A stretch of 33,870 nt of DNA from Spirochaetota bacterium (GTDB lineage Bacteria > Spirochaetota > Leptospiria > Turneriellales > Turneriellaceae): the NCBI GenBank assembly GCA_018240245.1, contig JAFEGD010000123.1, positions 1-33,870 on the forward strand, given 5' to 3'. The notes below the pieces were generated by a model that saw nothing but the letters and a program-made list of their open reading frames with translations, was not told where the DNA came from and searched no databases. Position numbers and translations under genes: made by a program. Positions 23,212 to 33,000 of the stretch are shown piece after piece (the stretch's first letter is position 1; every line of letters begins with the position of its first letter).

Positions 23212-24456
23212 ATGGTCGATGCGATTAAATCCGAATTTCCTTTTTTTACTGCGAACCCCAACCTCGTCTATCTCGATTCGGCGGCGACCGCGCTGAAGCC
23301 GCAGCGCGTGATTGACGCGCTCGCGCTCTATAACGCGCATGAATCGGTCAACGTGCATCGCGGCGTCTATCGCCTGTCGCAGCGCGCGACCGACACGGTC
23401 GAAAGCGTGCGCCAAAAAACCGCCGCGTTTCTCTCGACCGAGAAAACCGCGACCGCCGTTTTTACGCGCGGTACAACAGAAGGCATCAATCTGCTCGCGC
23501 ACGTGCTGACGCACCCCAATTCGCGGCTCGCCGATTTTTTTCCAGCGTTTGCTCATATAAGACCGCCGGCGATTCTCATGAGCCAGAGCGAGCACCACGC
23601 GAACATCGTGCCGTGGCAAATCGCCGCACGCGAGCGCGGTTATCAATTGCTCTACATTCCGGTCGATAGCGACGGTAAATTTGCCGTACCCGAAAATTTT
23701 CTCGAAACGATCGCCGCCGCCTACTCGCTGCGCATAATTGCGCTCGGTTTAGAATCCAACGTTACGGGGATTATCCACGATCTCATGCCTTACCGCGAAT
23801 GGGCGGCCAAGCACGGCGCGGTATTTATTGTCGATGCCGCGCAGGCGGTCGTACACGTGCCCGAGCGCGTGCGCGCGCTCAAACCCGATTTTTCGGTCTT
23901 CTCGGCACACAAACTTTTCGGCGCAACCGGCGTCGGCGCGGTTGTCGGAGCGAAAAACGTACTCGACGCCTGCACCGTCTACCAAGGCGGCGGCGGCATG
24001 ATCAATACCGTACACGAAGCTACGTCGACGTATCTCGAAGCGCCGACCAAATTCGAGGCGGGCACACAGGCGATCGGTGAAATCTACGCCTTGGGCAAAG
24101 CGCTCGATTTTGCGTTAGAGCACGCCCAGACTCTGCGCACGCATGAAGGCGATTTGCGCGCCTATGCGGATGCAAAGCTTAGCAAAACCGGTATCCGTAT
24201 TTTCGGGCTTTCGGCGTACGAGCGCTCGCCAATCTATTCGTTCGAGATTCAAGGCGTACACGCACACGACACGGGTACCTTACTCGACGAACAAGATATT
24301 TGCGTGCGTGCTGGGCACCACTGCTGCCAACTTCTCATGCGCGCACTGGGGGTTAGCGCCACCGCGCGCGCTTCGTTCTCTCTTTACAATACCCGCGACG
24401 ATGTTGACAGGCTCACGCAGGGAATCGAATATGTTAAGAAAATTTTTCGCAAGTGA
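23212..24456 (+). CDS. sufS: Cysteine desulfurase, SufS type
   Basis: This 414-residue PLP enzyme removes sulfur from cysteine for Fe-S cluster assembly. It opens with YLDSAATALKPQRVIDAL, keeps the PLP lysine in SAHKLFGATGVG, and has the catalytic cysteine in RAGHHCCQLLMRALGV near the C-terminus, followed by RASFSLYNTRDD, all typical of group II (SufS/CsdA) enzymes. The longer reading from 23134 would begin inside the upstream hairpin and is rejected. The gene overlaps the TonB-like gene by TGATG. No sufBCD or sufU is in the window. ATG 23212 lies directly behind a good promoter. Confidence 0.9.
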   Translation: MVDAIKSEFPFFTANPNLVYLDSAATALKPQRVIDALALYNAHESVNVHRGVYRLSQRATDTVESVRQKTAAFLSTEKTATAVFTRGTTEGINLLAHVLTHPNSRLADFFPAFAHIRPPAILMSQSEHHANIVPWQIAARERGYQLLYIPVDSDGKFAVPENFLETIAAAYSLRIIALGLESNVTGIIHDLMPYREWAAKHGAVFIVDAAQAVVHVPERVRALKPDFSVFSAHKLFGATGVGAVVGAKNVLDACTVYQGGGGMINTVHEATSTYLEAPTKFEAGTQAIGEIYALGKALDFALEHAQTLRTHEGDLRAYADAKLSKTGIRIFGLSAYERSPIYSFEIQGVHAHDTGTLLDEQDICVRAGHHCCQLLMRALGVSATARASFSLYNTRDDVDRLTQGIEYVKKIFRK

Positions 24457-25211
24457 TGCCAGCCAGTTTAGCCCTTAAATCGCCCACCTCGCGCGCGTTC
24501 GCCATTTCGGTGGCGCTGCATTTATTATTATTTTTACTGCTTGTTTTCATCGCTTCACGCTCGTTACCGCCGGTGCTTTCGATAACAGTCGTCGTTGAAA
24601 AAGAAGAAACTCCACAAACGAAAATTATCGAAGAAGAAATCAAAGAGCCTATCCAAAACGATCGCCGTACGAGACCGCACCGGCAATCCACCACAACGGC
24701 GCAGACAAAACGTCGTGGCACGAGCACGCAGAAGAACACTGCCGACGCAGCGCAGGGCGATCCGTGGCGCGATTACGAACGCAACTTGCACCGGCGCGGT
24801 AGTCGCGGTAGCGAACAAGCGGCGGCGCGCAGCGACGGCACCGCCTGGGGGAGCGAAAAATTTACGCGCGGCGACAAACACGGCACGAGCGAAAACGTCG
24901 AGATTCCGCGCGGCAAGACGGGTTCGCGAACACGCTGGCAGAAAGGCGCAGCGCGACGCCTCGTGAGTATGCCCGCAATCGACTACCCCGAGAGCGTACG
25001 TAAAAAATCGGGACAAGGTCAAGTCGAGCTCTTGATCGAAGTCGATGCCGACGGTCGCGTCGAGAGCGTTGAAGTTCTCAAATCGTCGGGCTATACGCGG
25101 CTCGATCTCAACGCGAAGAATGCGTACCGCAGCGCGGTATTCTCGCCGTCGAGTTCGGGCGAAAGCGCAACCGGCGTCGTCGTCGTCACTTTCAAAATGC
25201 GGGATAACTAA
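24456..25211 (+). CDS. TonB-family protein
   Basis: This protein of about 251 residues has one N-terminal membrane helix (about 13-32, FAISVALHLLLFLLLVFIAS), a charged linker of some 130 residues and a TonB C-terminal domain: MPAIDYPESVRKKSGQGQVELLIEVDADGRVESVEVLKSSGY, then VFSP and VVVTFKM. TonB proteins transmit energy from ExbB/ExbD to outer-membrane receptors. The linker has little proline and no ExbBD lies nearby, so a stand-alone TonB-like role is also possible. ATG 24456 overlaps the sufS stop; GTG 24453 is an alternative. It overlaps the ATPase gene by TAATG. Confidence 0.87.
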   Translation: MPASLALKSPTSRAFAISVALHLLLFLLLVFIASRSLPPVLSITVVVEKEETPQTKIIEEEIKEPIQNDRRTRPHRQSTTTAQTKRRGTSTQKNTADAAQGDPWRDYERNLHRRGSRGSEQAAARSDGTAWGSEKFTRGDKHGTSENVEIPRGKTGSRTRWQKGAARRLVSMPAIDYPESVRKKSGQGQVELLIEVDADGRVESVEVLKSSGYTRLDLNAKNAYRSAVFSPSSSGESATGVVVVTFKMRDN

Positions 25212-25972
25212 TGACCGAACATGCAATCGCCATCGACGATCTTTCGCTCGCTATCGGCGGTAAAGATATTTTATGCAACGTCAACGCGCAGATTGCCACG
25301 GGCGAAACGCTGGTGCTCATGGGCAAAAACGGTTCGGGAAAAACCATGCTCCTCAAAACGCTCGTCGGCATCTTCAAACCGCAATCGGGACGCGCAGTAA
25401 TTTTAGGAAAATCTGTACACAGCTTAGCCCACCACGATCTCGATCTGCTCAGGCAAAGCATCGGTTACGTGTTTCAGAAATCGGGACTTTTCGATTCGAT
25501 GCGCGTTTGGCAAAATGTCGTCTTTGCGCTGCGCCGCTTCAGCAATTTGAGCGAAGAAGAGTTGCGCGCGAAGGCGACCGAGTGCCTTAACCGCGCGGGG
25601 CTTAAAGACGTCGAAGATAAGTTTCCTTCAGAGCTATCGGGCGGCATGCAAAAGCGCGCGGGCATCGCGCGCGCGATCGCGATGAACCCCAGAATTTTGC
25701 TTTTCGACGACCCGACCGCAGGGCTCGACCCAGTTTTAACCGACGCAATCGCCGAACTCATCAAAGACATTCAACGTAATCTTGGCTCGACTGCAATCAT
25801 CGTCGCGCACGATTTCAAATTCGCGTATAAGCTCGCCGACAAAATCGGTCTCATGGTCGCCGGGCGCCTGCACGGCATTTTACCGCGCGACGAGTTTCGC
25901 GCGACGAGCGAATCCTATTTCGAACAATTTCGCGAAGCGCGCCTCGCAGGCCCGATTCCGGTTATCGAATGA
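25211..25972 (+). CDS. MlaF-like ABC transporter ATPase
   Basis: This 253-residue ATP-binding subunit has Walker A GKNGSGKT, Q-loop FQKSGLF, signature LSGGMQKRAGIARA, Walker B LLFDDPTAGLDP and H-loop AHD. The signature GGMQKRAG and QKSGLFDSM pattern match the MlaF/Mkl group, which powers phospholipid or mycolate-like lipid transport across the envelope. MlaE permease and MlaD substrate-binding genes are not adjacent. The gene is overlapped on both sides, by the TonB-like gene (TAATG) and guanine deaminase (ATGA). Confidence 0.88.
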   Translation: MTEHAIAIDDLSLAIGGKDILCNVNAQIATGETLVLMGKNGSGKTMLLKTLVGIFKPQSGRAVILGKSVHSLAHHDLDLLRQSIGYVFQKSGLFDSMRVWQNVVFALRRFSNLSEEELRAKATECLNRAGLKDVEDKFPSELSGGMQKRAGIARAIAMNPRILLFDDPTAGLDPVLTDAIAELIKDIQRNLGSTAIIVAHDFKFAYKLADKIGLMVAGRLHGILPRDEFRATSESYFEQFREARLAGPIPVIE

Positions 25973-27282
25973 GCATTTCAAAAATACAGTACGACGGCAT
26001 CGTTGCGGCCGTGGTGAACCCGACCGACGACGCAGGCGCGGAGTTTCTCGAGAAAGCATTTCTACTTTGGGATAAGACAGGAGCCATCGAGTATTTTAGC
26101 GCCGAGCCGCCCGCTTTAGATCGACTCAACGGCAGAAATATGCTCGTGCGCGAACACGCAATCGCGATGCCGGGCCTCATCGATCTGCACACGCATTTGC
26201 CGCAATACGAATTTGCCGCACAGGGTGCCGACGCGCTGTTGCCGTGGCTCGAACGCTACACGTACCCGCAAGAAGCGCGCTTTGCCGACGAGACGGTTGC
26301 GATCGCACAGAGTGAAAACTTTTTTCGCCACGCGCTTGCTGCCGGCACGACCACCGTCGTGGCATACCTCGCGCCGCACGCGCCTGCGGCAAAAATCGCG
26401 TTCGAGTCGGCGGCGGCAAGCGGCCTACGCGCGTACCTCGGCCCCTCGCTCATGGACCGCGCGGTGCCCGAGTCTCTCGTCACTGCAACAAGAACTGCCG
26501 AGGAGTTACTCCAGAGCCTCGCGGCGGCATACCATAAGCGCAATCGATGCGAGTTAGTCGTGACGCCGCGCTTTGCGCTGAGTTGCAGCCCCGAGATGCT
26601 CAAGATGTGCGGGGATTTCAGCCGCAAAAATAATCTATTCTTACAAACGCATATCAGCGAAAACACCGATGAGGTTGCCGCTGCGTTAAAAATGTTTCCG
26701 CAGTCTGAATCCTACGCAGAAATTTACGACAAGCACGGCTGCCTGCATCAAAAAACGCTCTTGGGCCACGGCGTGCATTTAACCCCCGACGAACTTGCGC
26801 TCATACGCGAGCGGCAGAGCGTCGTCGTGCATTGCCCGACTTCGAATGCGTTTTTGGGTAGCGGTATCATGCCGTGGCGCAAGTATCACGAAAACCACAT
26901 GCGCACCGGACTCGGCACCGACGTCGCCGCCGGTACCTCGCTCTCGATGCTCGCCGAAGCGCGCGCGATGACCGAGGTCGCGAAGCTGCGCGCGCACTTC
27001 ATGAAAGAAAATGCGAAAGTGAACGTGACAAGCGCGCTGTGGCAGGCAACGCGCGGCAATGCGCTCGCGTTGGGGCGTAGCGATCTCGGCCGCTTTGCGG
27101 TGGGCAACTGCGCCGACCTCATTGTTCTCGACGATAAACTCGCCGAAACGGTGACGCACGGAGCGCGTAATAACTATGACACTCTGCCTGAGCGCTTGCA
27201 GCGCGTGATCTACCGCACGCACCCGAATATGGTGAGCATGGCGCTCGTCGACGGCGGAGTCGTCTTTGCCCGTGGCGCATAA
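25969..27282 (+). CDS. guaD: Guanine deaminase
   Basis: This 437-residue amidohydrolase has PGLIDLHTHLPQYEFA (the H-x-H metal pair with the PQY specific to guanine deaminases), LQTHISEN, GHGVHL and GLGTDVAAGTSLSML, the last with the metal-ligand Asp. It deaminates guanine to xanthine, using zinc. Length and motifs fit the family well. Chlorohydrolase relatives lack the HLPQYxFA pattern. Its start overlaps the ATPase stop, and its end overlaps the mutY frame by 17 nt. Confidence 0.9.
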   Translation: MSISKIQYDGIVAAVVNPTDDAGAEFLEKAFLLWDKTGAIEYFSAEPPALDRLNGRNMLVREHAIAMPGLIDLHTHLPQYEFAAQGADALLPWLERYTYPQEARFADETVAIAQSENFFRHALAAGTTTVVAYLAPHAPAAKIAFESAAASGLRAYLGPSLMDRAVPESLVTATRTAEELLQSLAAAYHKRNRCELVVTPRFALSCSPEMLKMCGDFSRKNNLFLQTHISENTDEVAAALKMFPQSESYAEIYDKHGCLHQKTLLGHGVHLTPDELALIRERQSVVVHCPTSNAFLGSGIMPWRKYHENHMRTGLGTDVAAGTSLSMLAEARAMTEVAKLRAHFMKENAKVNVTSALWQATRGNALALGRSDLGRFAVGNCADLIVLDDKLAETVTHGARNNYDTLPERLQRVIYRTHPNMVSMALVDGGVVFARGA

Positions 27283-28384
27283 GACGCGCAATTTAAGCGC
27301 TGTCGGTAGTTATGCGCGCGATTTGGCTGCAGTCGCCACAGCGCTCGCCTCATGGTATAAAGAAGAAAGACATCGCTATGCGTTTCGCGTGGGGCGCACG
27401 CCGTACCGCACATGGATTACCGAGATATTTTTGCAGCAAACGCAAATCGCCGCCGCGCAAACTAAATTAGCCGAGTTTCTTGCGCGCTTTCCCGATGTGG
27501 CAAGTCTCGCGCACGGCCCCGAGCGCGACGTGCTCGCTGCGTTTCGCGGCATGGGTTACTATTCGCGCGCGCGCAACATGTTTCGCGCGGCGAAAGTGAT
27601 TCTGCAAAAACACGGCGGAGCAATGCCTGTAACTTATGCGGCGCTCGTCAAAATACCGGGCATCGGCCACTATACCGCAGCGATTATCTCATCGATACAC
27701 AATAACGAAAAAATACTCGCGCTCGACGCGAACCACGCGCGCGTGTTGTCGCGCCTCGCGGCGATCGATGCTGTGCCGGGCAGGACGGCGTTTAAGCGCG
27801 CGGTTGAAGACACAGCAAAAGTCTTTTTTGAAAGCGCGATGCCACCCGGCGATACGAACGAAGCGCTGATGCAATGGGGGCAGACGATTTGCAAGAAAAC
27901 GCCGCGCTGCGCCGAATGCTTTGCACAGACGCACTGCGCCGCCTTTCAAAAAAAATGCGTGTCGACCTACCCGCGCGCCAAAAAGCGCGAGACCTTTATC
28001 GATGTCCAATGGGTGCTCGGTATCGCGCGCAAAGGCGCTACGTACCAAGTCTTTCAGGCCACGCACGATTTTCCTTTTTTACGCGGCGAACTTTTGTTTC
28101 CCGGCTATGTGGATGCCATGCGTCACGGGACGCAGGCTACCGTACCGCAGAGAATCCCCCCCAAAAAAAGACAACAACTCGAAGAAATGGCTGGTACACA
28201 GCCCGTCGCTTTTCGGCATGCAATCACGCGGCACCGCATCAGTGTAAAATTGGTCGCAACCGCCGTGCTGCCCGGCGGGGAATTTTTTAATTTACGCGAA
28301 CTCAGAGAGCGTTGCCATTCGAGTTTTATGCAAAAGGTAATCGCACACCTTGATTCCCTAGAAGACTTGACGAACGCTTCTTAA
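27266..28384 (+). CDS. mutY: A/G-specific adenine glycosylase MutY
   Basis: This 372-residue enzyme removes adenine paired with 8-oxoguanine. It shows TPYRTWITEIFLQQTQI with catalytic E53, the helix-hairpin-helix PGIGHYTAAII, catalytic D154 in LALDANHARV and an Fe-S cysteine set C209, C215, C218, C224. The spacing is C-x5-C-x2-C-x5-C, one residue shorter than the usual x6 in the first gap. The C-terminal domain (about 240-370) is a NUDIX-like, 8-oxoG-sensing part. TTG 27266 has GGAG 6 nt upstream; GTG 27272 is an alternative start. It closes the overlapping operon. Confidence 0.9.
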   Translation: MPVAHKTRNLSAVGSYARDLAAVATALASWYKEERHRYAFRVGRTPYRTWITEIFLQQTQIAAAQTKLAEFLARFPDVASLAHGPERDVLAAFRGMGYYSRARNMFRAAKVILQKHGGAMPVTYAALVKIPGIGHYTAAIISSIHNNEKILALDANHARVLSRLAAIDAVPGRTAFKRAVEDTAKVFFESAMPPGDTNEALMQWGQTICKKTPRCAECFAQTHCAAFQKKCVSTYPRAKKRETFIDVQWVLGIARKGATYQVFQATHDFPFLRGELLFPGYVDAMRHGTQATVPQRIPPKKRQQLEEMAGTQPVAFRHAITRHRISVKLVATAVLPGGEFFNLRELRERCHSSFMQKVIAHLDSLEDLTNAS

Positions 28385-28579
28385 CCTACAGCGTTTCACA
28401 TGCTCGCAATTCTTCGGCGCTTCGCATAGCAAATCGTCTACGATTTGCGGGCTGATTTTGTCAAATTAGCGCGACGCGCGCCGAAAAAAATTGTTCACAA
28501 TAGTTACCCAAGCATGCGCTTTAGCGGCCCAAATCACTAATAACTTTACGCATTATCGTTTCTGTAAAAATTCTCGCCG
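28385..28579. other. Intergenic region between mutY and the STAS gene
   Basis: A short hairpin, GCAAATCG-TCTA-CGATTTGC, lies at 28429-28448, and a GC-rich stretch (GCGCGACGCGCGC) precedes A-rich sequence near 28480. I see no gene and no confident promoter here. Confidence 0.5.
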
Positions 28580-28891
28580 ATGGCAGATAAATTGCAATTT
28601 GACGTTCAATACACGGCGGGTATTATCACCGCAAAAGCCGACGGTGTATTAGGTTTCATGACCGCGCCCGAGCTTAAGAAAAAAATTACCGCATGGATTG
28701 AACCCGGAATCAAAGGCATTGTTCTCGATTTGAAAGAAATTAATCATGTCGATTCGGCGGGTATCGCCGTTGTCTTGCAGGCGATTAAAACTTGCGATGC
28801 TGCCAACGTGCATTTTACTCTGCTCAATGCGCCACCGTCGGTAAAATCTGTACTGCAAAAAAGCGGAATGACGGCAATAATAGGCGAATGA
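28580..28891 (+). CDS. STAS-domain anti-sigma factor antagonist
   Basis: This 103-residue STAS protein has GIVLDLKEINHVDSAGIAVVLQAI, where S59 is the conserved phosphorylatable serine of SpoIIAA/RsbV-type antagonists. Phosphorylation by an anti-sigma kinase would switch its partner binding. No kinase or phosphatase lies nearby, so it may act in a distant pathway. It lies upstream of the complex III genes but is separated by about 150 bp. Confidence 0.9.
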   Translation: MADKLQFDVQYTAGIITAKADGVLGFMTAPELKKKITAWIEPGIKGIVLDLKEINHVDSAGIAVVLQAIKTCDAANVHFTLLNAPPSVKSVLQKSGMTAIIGE

Positions 28892-29042
28892 TGCAAATAT
28901 TTCCTTAACTCAAATCAATCAGTTGGCAAATTTATTGTCCGATTTGTCACGATTTTGTCAAAAAAAAATCGACGTGATATTTCACTCACAAACTGAGACC
29001 GCGTGGGGTTCACTAAAAAATCACCCCCGGGAGTTAACCAAA
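28892..29042. promoter_or_regulatory. Leader region of the alternative complex III operon
   Basis: This AT-rich stretch holds two tandem TTGTCA hexamers (28944 and 28955), 11 bp apart, and a GATATT at 28976. The second TTGTCA to GATATT spacing is 15 bp, so a promoter is plausible but not certain. A GGAG site precedes ATG 29043. Confidence 0.35.
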
Positions 29043-29423
29043 ATGAAAAAAATCATTCTTATTTTAGCATCTGTCGCATTCGTTGCTTGCGGCAAAAAAA
29101 CAGACACAGCCAACGCAAATGCGACAGCCAATAGCGCAGCGCCGGCAGCAGTCAGCGGCGAAGCTATTTACAACGAAAAGGCTTGCGTTACATGTCACGG
29201 TGCACAGGGCCACGGCGACGGTATTGTCGGTGCGGCACTCAAACCGAAACCCCGCAATTTCACCGATGCAAAATGGCAAAATGGAACCGACTTGGCGACG
29301 GTAATCAAGACGATTGAAACAGGTGTTCCAGGTACTGGCATGGCTGCGTACAAAGGTACTCTTACCGACGTCGAAATTAAAGCGGTTGCCGAATACGTCC
29401 GTAAACTCGGCGGCAAAAACTAA
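29043..29423 (+). CDS. Lipoprotein mono-haem cytochrome c
   Basis: This 126-residue protein has a lipoprotein signal ending FVAC16, an Ala/Asn-rich linker and a class I cytochrome c domain. The haem site is CVTCH at 48-52 and the distal methionine probably lies in GTGMAAYKG. It is the first gene of the alternative complex III run, 26 nt before ActA. It may be the electron carrier that accepts from the complex or an ActE-like subunit placed ahead of the others. The usual ActE is encoded after ActD and would lie outside the window, so I cannot decide. The longer TTG reading from 28923 has no family likeness. Confidence 0.9.
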   Translation: MKKIILILASVAFVACGKKTDTANANATANSAAPAAVSGEAIYNEKACVTCHGAQGHGDGIVGAALKPKPRNFTDAKWQNGTDLATVIKTIETGVPGTGMAAYKGTLTDVEIKAVAEYVRKLGGKN

Positions 29424-29449
29424 CAACTTTTAATTAGGAGCTAACCCGG

Positions 29450-30049
29450 ATGGATCCAAAAATCTTTAAGGCTATTAAATACGGTACCCCCGTACTCCTT
29501 GTCGCTTTAGCGGCTTGGATCATCTGGGCTCCTCCAGCGCGTATCGGCTTTGCCCCCGAGCAGCCAATCGCATACCGCCACGACATCCACGCAGGTGTCG
29601 CCGGCCAAAAGACCTTCGACGGCAAAGACCAGTATGGCATCGATTGCCAATACTGCCATACGGGAGTCACCACGAGCAAAAAAGCCGGTGTTCCTAGTAT
29701 GAACACCTGTATGAACTGCCACATTGCAGTCGGCTACGGCAAAGCAGGTGTCGATAAACTGAAAAGCTTCTATGAGAAGAAAAAACCACTCGAATGGGTA
29801 CGCATTCATAATATGCCCGACCACGTGCGTTTTGCGCACGCTCCACACATCAAAAAGCTACTCAAAGACGGTCAACCGACAAAGACCGCCTGCGTTGCCT
29901 GTCATGGCGACATCGCGACGATGAAGACCGTCGAGCAAGTGAAATCGCTCAACATGGGCTTCTGCGTCAATTGCCACCGCGATTACCGCAACGACGCCGA
30001 ATATAAAAACCATGGCGTGAATGTTAACTGCAATACTTGTCACTATTGA
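29450..30049 (+). CDS. actA: Alternative complex III subunit ActA, pentahaem cytochrome c
   Basis: This 199-residue protein has one N-terminal membrane helix (about 12-28) and five CxxCH haem sites: CQYCH 66, CMNCH 87, CVACH 148, CVNCH 172 and CNTCH 194. FAHAPHIK supplies a likely distal histidine. This matches ActA of alternative complex III, the quinol-oxidising complex that replaces cytochrome bc1. It transfers electrons within the periplasmic part of the complex. TTAGGAG precedes ATG 29450. Confidence 0.93.
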   Translation: MDPKIFKAIKYGTPVLLVALAAWIIWAPPARIGFAPEQPIAYRHDIHAGVAGQKTFDGKDQYGIDCQYCHTGVTTSKKAGVPSMNTCMNCHIAVGYGKAGVDKLKSFYEKKKPLEWVRIHNMPDHVRFAHAPHIKKLLKDGQPTKTACVACHGDIATMKTVEQVKSLNMGFCVNCHRDYRNDAEYKNHGVNVNCNTCHY

Positions 30050-30081
30050 TACTTGTGCATAACGAAAAGGATCATACAAAA

Positions 30082-33000
30082 ATGGCGAAAGATATAACCA
30101 CCCCTACCAAATCGGGGAGCGCAACAACAAAGCTCTACCGCTCGTTCGAAGAAGCGAATATAACTCCCAAAGAAGGCGACAAAGAGTTAGCCCTTTGGAA
30201 CGGCAAGAGCGAATTTCCCGCAAACGTCGAAGAAATGATCGAACGTGGCCTCAACGCGAACCTCGACCGTAAAAGTTTTCTTACCTTCATGGGTGCGTCG
30301 CTTTCGATGGCGGCGCTTGCCGCCTGCCGTGAACCGGTCGAAAAAATCGTGCCTTACGTCGATCGCCCGATGGATTACGTACCGGGCGAAGCGCGCTATT
30401 TTGCGAGTACGCATATTTCTGCGCGCGGCATCACTCCTATTCTCGTAAAAACTCGCGAAGGCAAGCCGATCAAAATCGAAGGCCTTAAAGACCATCCGGT
30501 CTTCAAAGGTTCTGCGACCGCCGACGTGTATGCTTCGATTTGGGATCTCTACGACCCCGATCGCGTCAAGCACCCCTTGAAACGCAATGGCGGTAAACTT
30601 GTCGAAACGAAATGGGATGATATTCTCGCCGAAATTTCAGGTCTCTTGAAAAATAATGCGCGGATCTTAGGCCGCGTGACGTTCTCGCCTGCCGAAGAAG
30701 CGGCGCGCGCAAAACTGGGTAAATCGGTTATCTACGACCCAACAGGAACATTGAGCGAGGTTGTCTCTGGCAACCGCGCGAGCTTGGGGTCAAGCGCTGT
30801 GCCGGCGCTGCACTTTGACGCTGCCGACGTTATCTTAGCGATCGAAGCCGACTTCTTAGGAACATACCTTGCTCCTGAGACGTATACGCGCCAATTCGCT
30901 TCGCGCCGCGACCCCGCACAGGGCCCGATGAATCGCCTCGTTGTCGCAGAAACGACGTTGTCGCTCACCGGCAGTAATGCCGACAAGCGCTTTGCGCTTA
31001 CCGCAGGCACGCACACGACATTCGCATTCGGCCTCGCAAACTTGATTCTTCCGGGTTCAGCACTTGCGGGCGACGCAACGGTACGCGCGGTATTACAAGC
31101 GTATACTCCCGCTGTCGTCGAAAAAGTAACGGGCATCAAAGAAAAAGATCTTGTTGCACTCGCTGAAGAACTCAAGGCAGCACGCGGCAAATCGCTCGTT
31201 GTCGGCGGTGGAGTCAGCAGCCGTACGCTCGTCGCCGGCGAATTACAGATTGCCGTCAACTTGCTGAACGCGCTCCTCGGTAACGAAGGCAAAACCATCT
31301 CGACGAAAGGCGCACTCAAGGCAAATGTAGAAATCAGCGATGCAGCCGCTATCGAAGCGCTCATTGCCGACATGAAAGCCGACAAAGTACAGACACTTGT
31401 CATCGATCGCGCAAACCCGATCTTTGAATTGCCGTTAGCGTCGGGTTTTGCCGATGCTCTCAAAAAAGTTAAGAATGTCGTAATGATCGGCGACCACATC
31501 AACGATACGGCGAATGTTGCAACGCACGTGCTACCCGTCAGCCATTATCTCGAATCGTGGTCCGATGCGCTCGCGCACGGCACATACGGCATCGTACAGC
31601 CGATGATTCGCCAGATTCACAATACGCTCCCCGTATTAGAAATCTATGCTCGCCTCGCTGGCAATACAAAATCGGCGTACGACCAAGTCAAGGCAAGCCA
31701 TGCGGCAAACGCAAAAGGCCAAGCGTTCAACAGCACACTCGCGGCCGGGTTTTCAGTCGTCGATGCGCAAGGTGCGGGTGCAGCGCGTACGTTTCGTTCG
31801 GCGGCACTAAAAGATATCAAAGCGCCGGTGGATGCACAGCCGGGTTACCGCCTCACTCTCATCGAAAGCGTCGGTTTAGGCGACGGTGTCGGCGGCAATA
31901 TTTCGTTTCGCCATGAGTTGCCAGACCCTGTAACCAAAATCACCTGGGACAACGTACTCCTCATTAGCCCTGCCGATGCGAAGACGCTGAAAATCGCAAC
32001 GCAAGACTTAATTAAAGTGACTGCGGGCAAAGTTGTGCAAGAGATTCCTGCGTTTGTACAGCCCGGTATCCGCCGCGGCTCAATGGCGCTCGCTATCGGG
32101 TTCGGCCAGAGCTATATCGGCCAAGTCGGCGCGGGTGTCGGTCAAAATGCGTATGCACTGCAAAGCTATGCGGCAGGCCAAAGCGCTGCGTCGGGCCTCA
32201 GTATTACAATTGAGAAAGTCGGCAAATACGGCATGCTCGCCTCGACGCAACGCCATTACGAATTCTCGGTAATCCGTGGGTTAGCGCGCCAGGTTGAAGT
32301 GAAGACGTTTGAAAAAGCGATTCGCGAGAAGAACCCAGACCTCATGCACGAGCATGAAGAACGCCCGTTCGGCGGCAAAGCGAAAGGTCTTTACCCCAAG
32401 CATAAATACGACGAAGGCTATCGCTGGAACCTCAACATCGATTTGAGTAAGTGTACCGGCTGCTCTGCCTGCGTCATGGCGTGTTATTCTGAAAATAACA
32501 TTCCGGCGGTGGGTAAAGCCGAGGTCGATCGCGGCCGCGAAATGAGCTGGCTCAGAATCGACCGTTACTATATCTATGAAAACGAAGCGGCAGAAAAAGC
32601 CGACGCCGATATGGTAAATCCCGATGTCTTCTTTCAACCGGTGATGTGCCAACATTGCGAAAATGCACCTTGCGAAAACGTCTGCCCGGTGGGAGCAACC
32701 GGTCATAGCTCAGAAGGCTTGAACTACATGGCGTATAACCGCTGTATCGGTACCCGTTATTGCTCGAATAACTGCCCGTATAAAGTACGGCGTTTTAACT
32801 GGTTCGAGAATTGGGAGCACAAACTGCGCGATCCGCAACAGTTTGCCTTGAACCCCGATGTCACCGTGCGCTCGCGCGGCGTCATCGAAAAATGCTCGTT
32901 CTGCCAACAGCGCATCGCTGAGAAACGCCAGCTTTCGCATATCGAAGGCCGTGCGATTCGCGATGGCGAGATACAGACCGCATGCCAAGAGGCGTGTACC

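Noticed and set aside
24564-25226. 220-codon minus-strand frame opposite the TonB-like gene
   Set aside because: It is antisense to a gene with clear domains, is arginine/alanine-rich as expected of a shadow frame, and has no recognisable domain.
28923-29042. N-terminal extension of the lipoprotein cytochrome
   Set aside because: It has a TTG start and AT-rich non-family sequence; ATG 29043 gives a proper lipoprotein signal and ribosome binding site.
30037-30081. Upstream start of actB
   Set aside because: It lies in the end of actA; ATG 30082 gives the expected start and has AAAAGG upstream.
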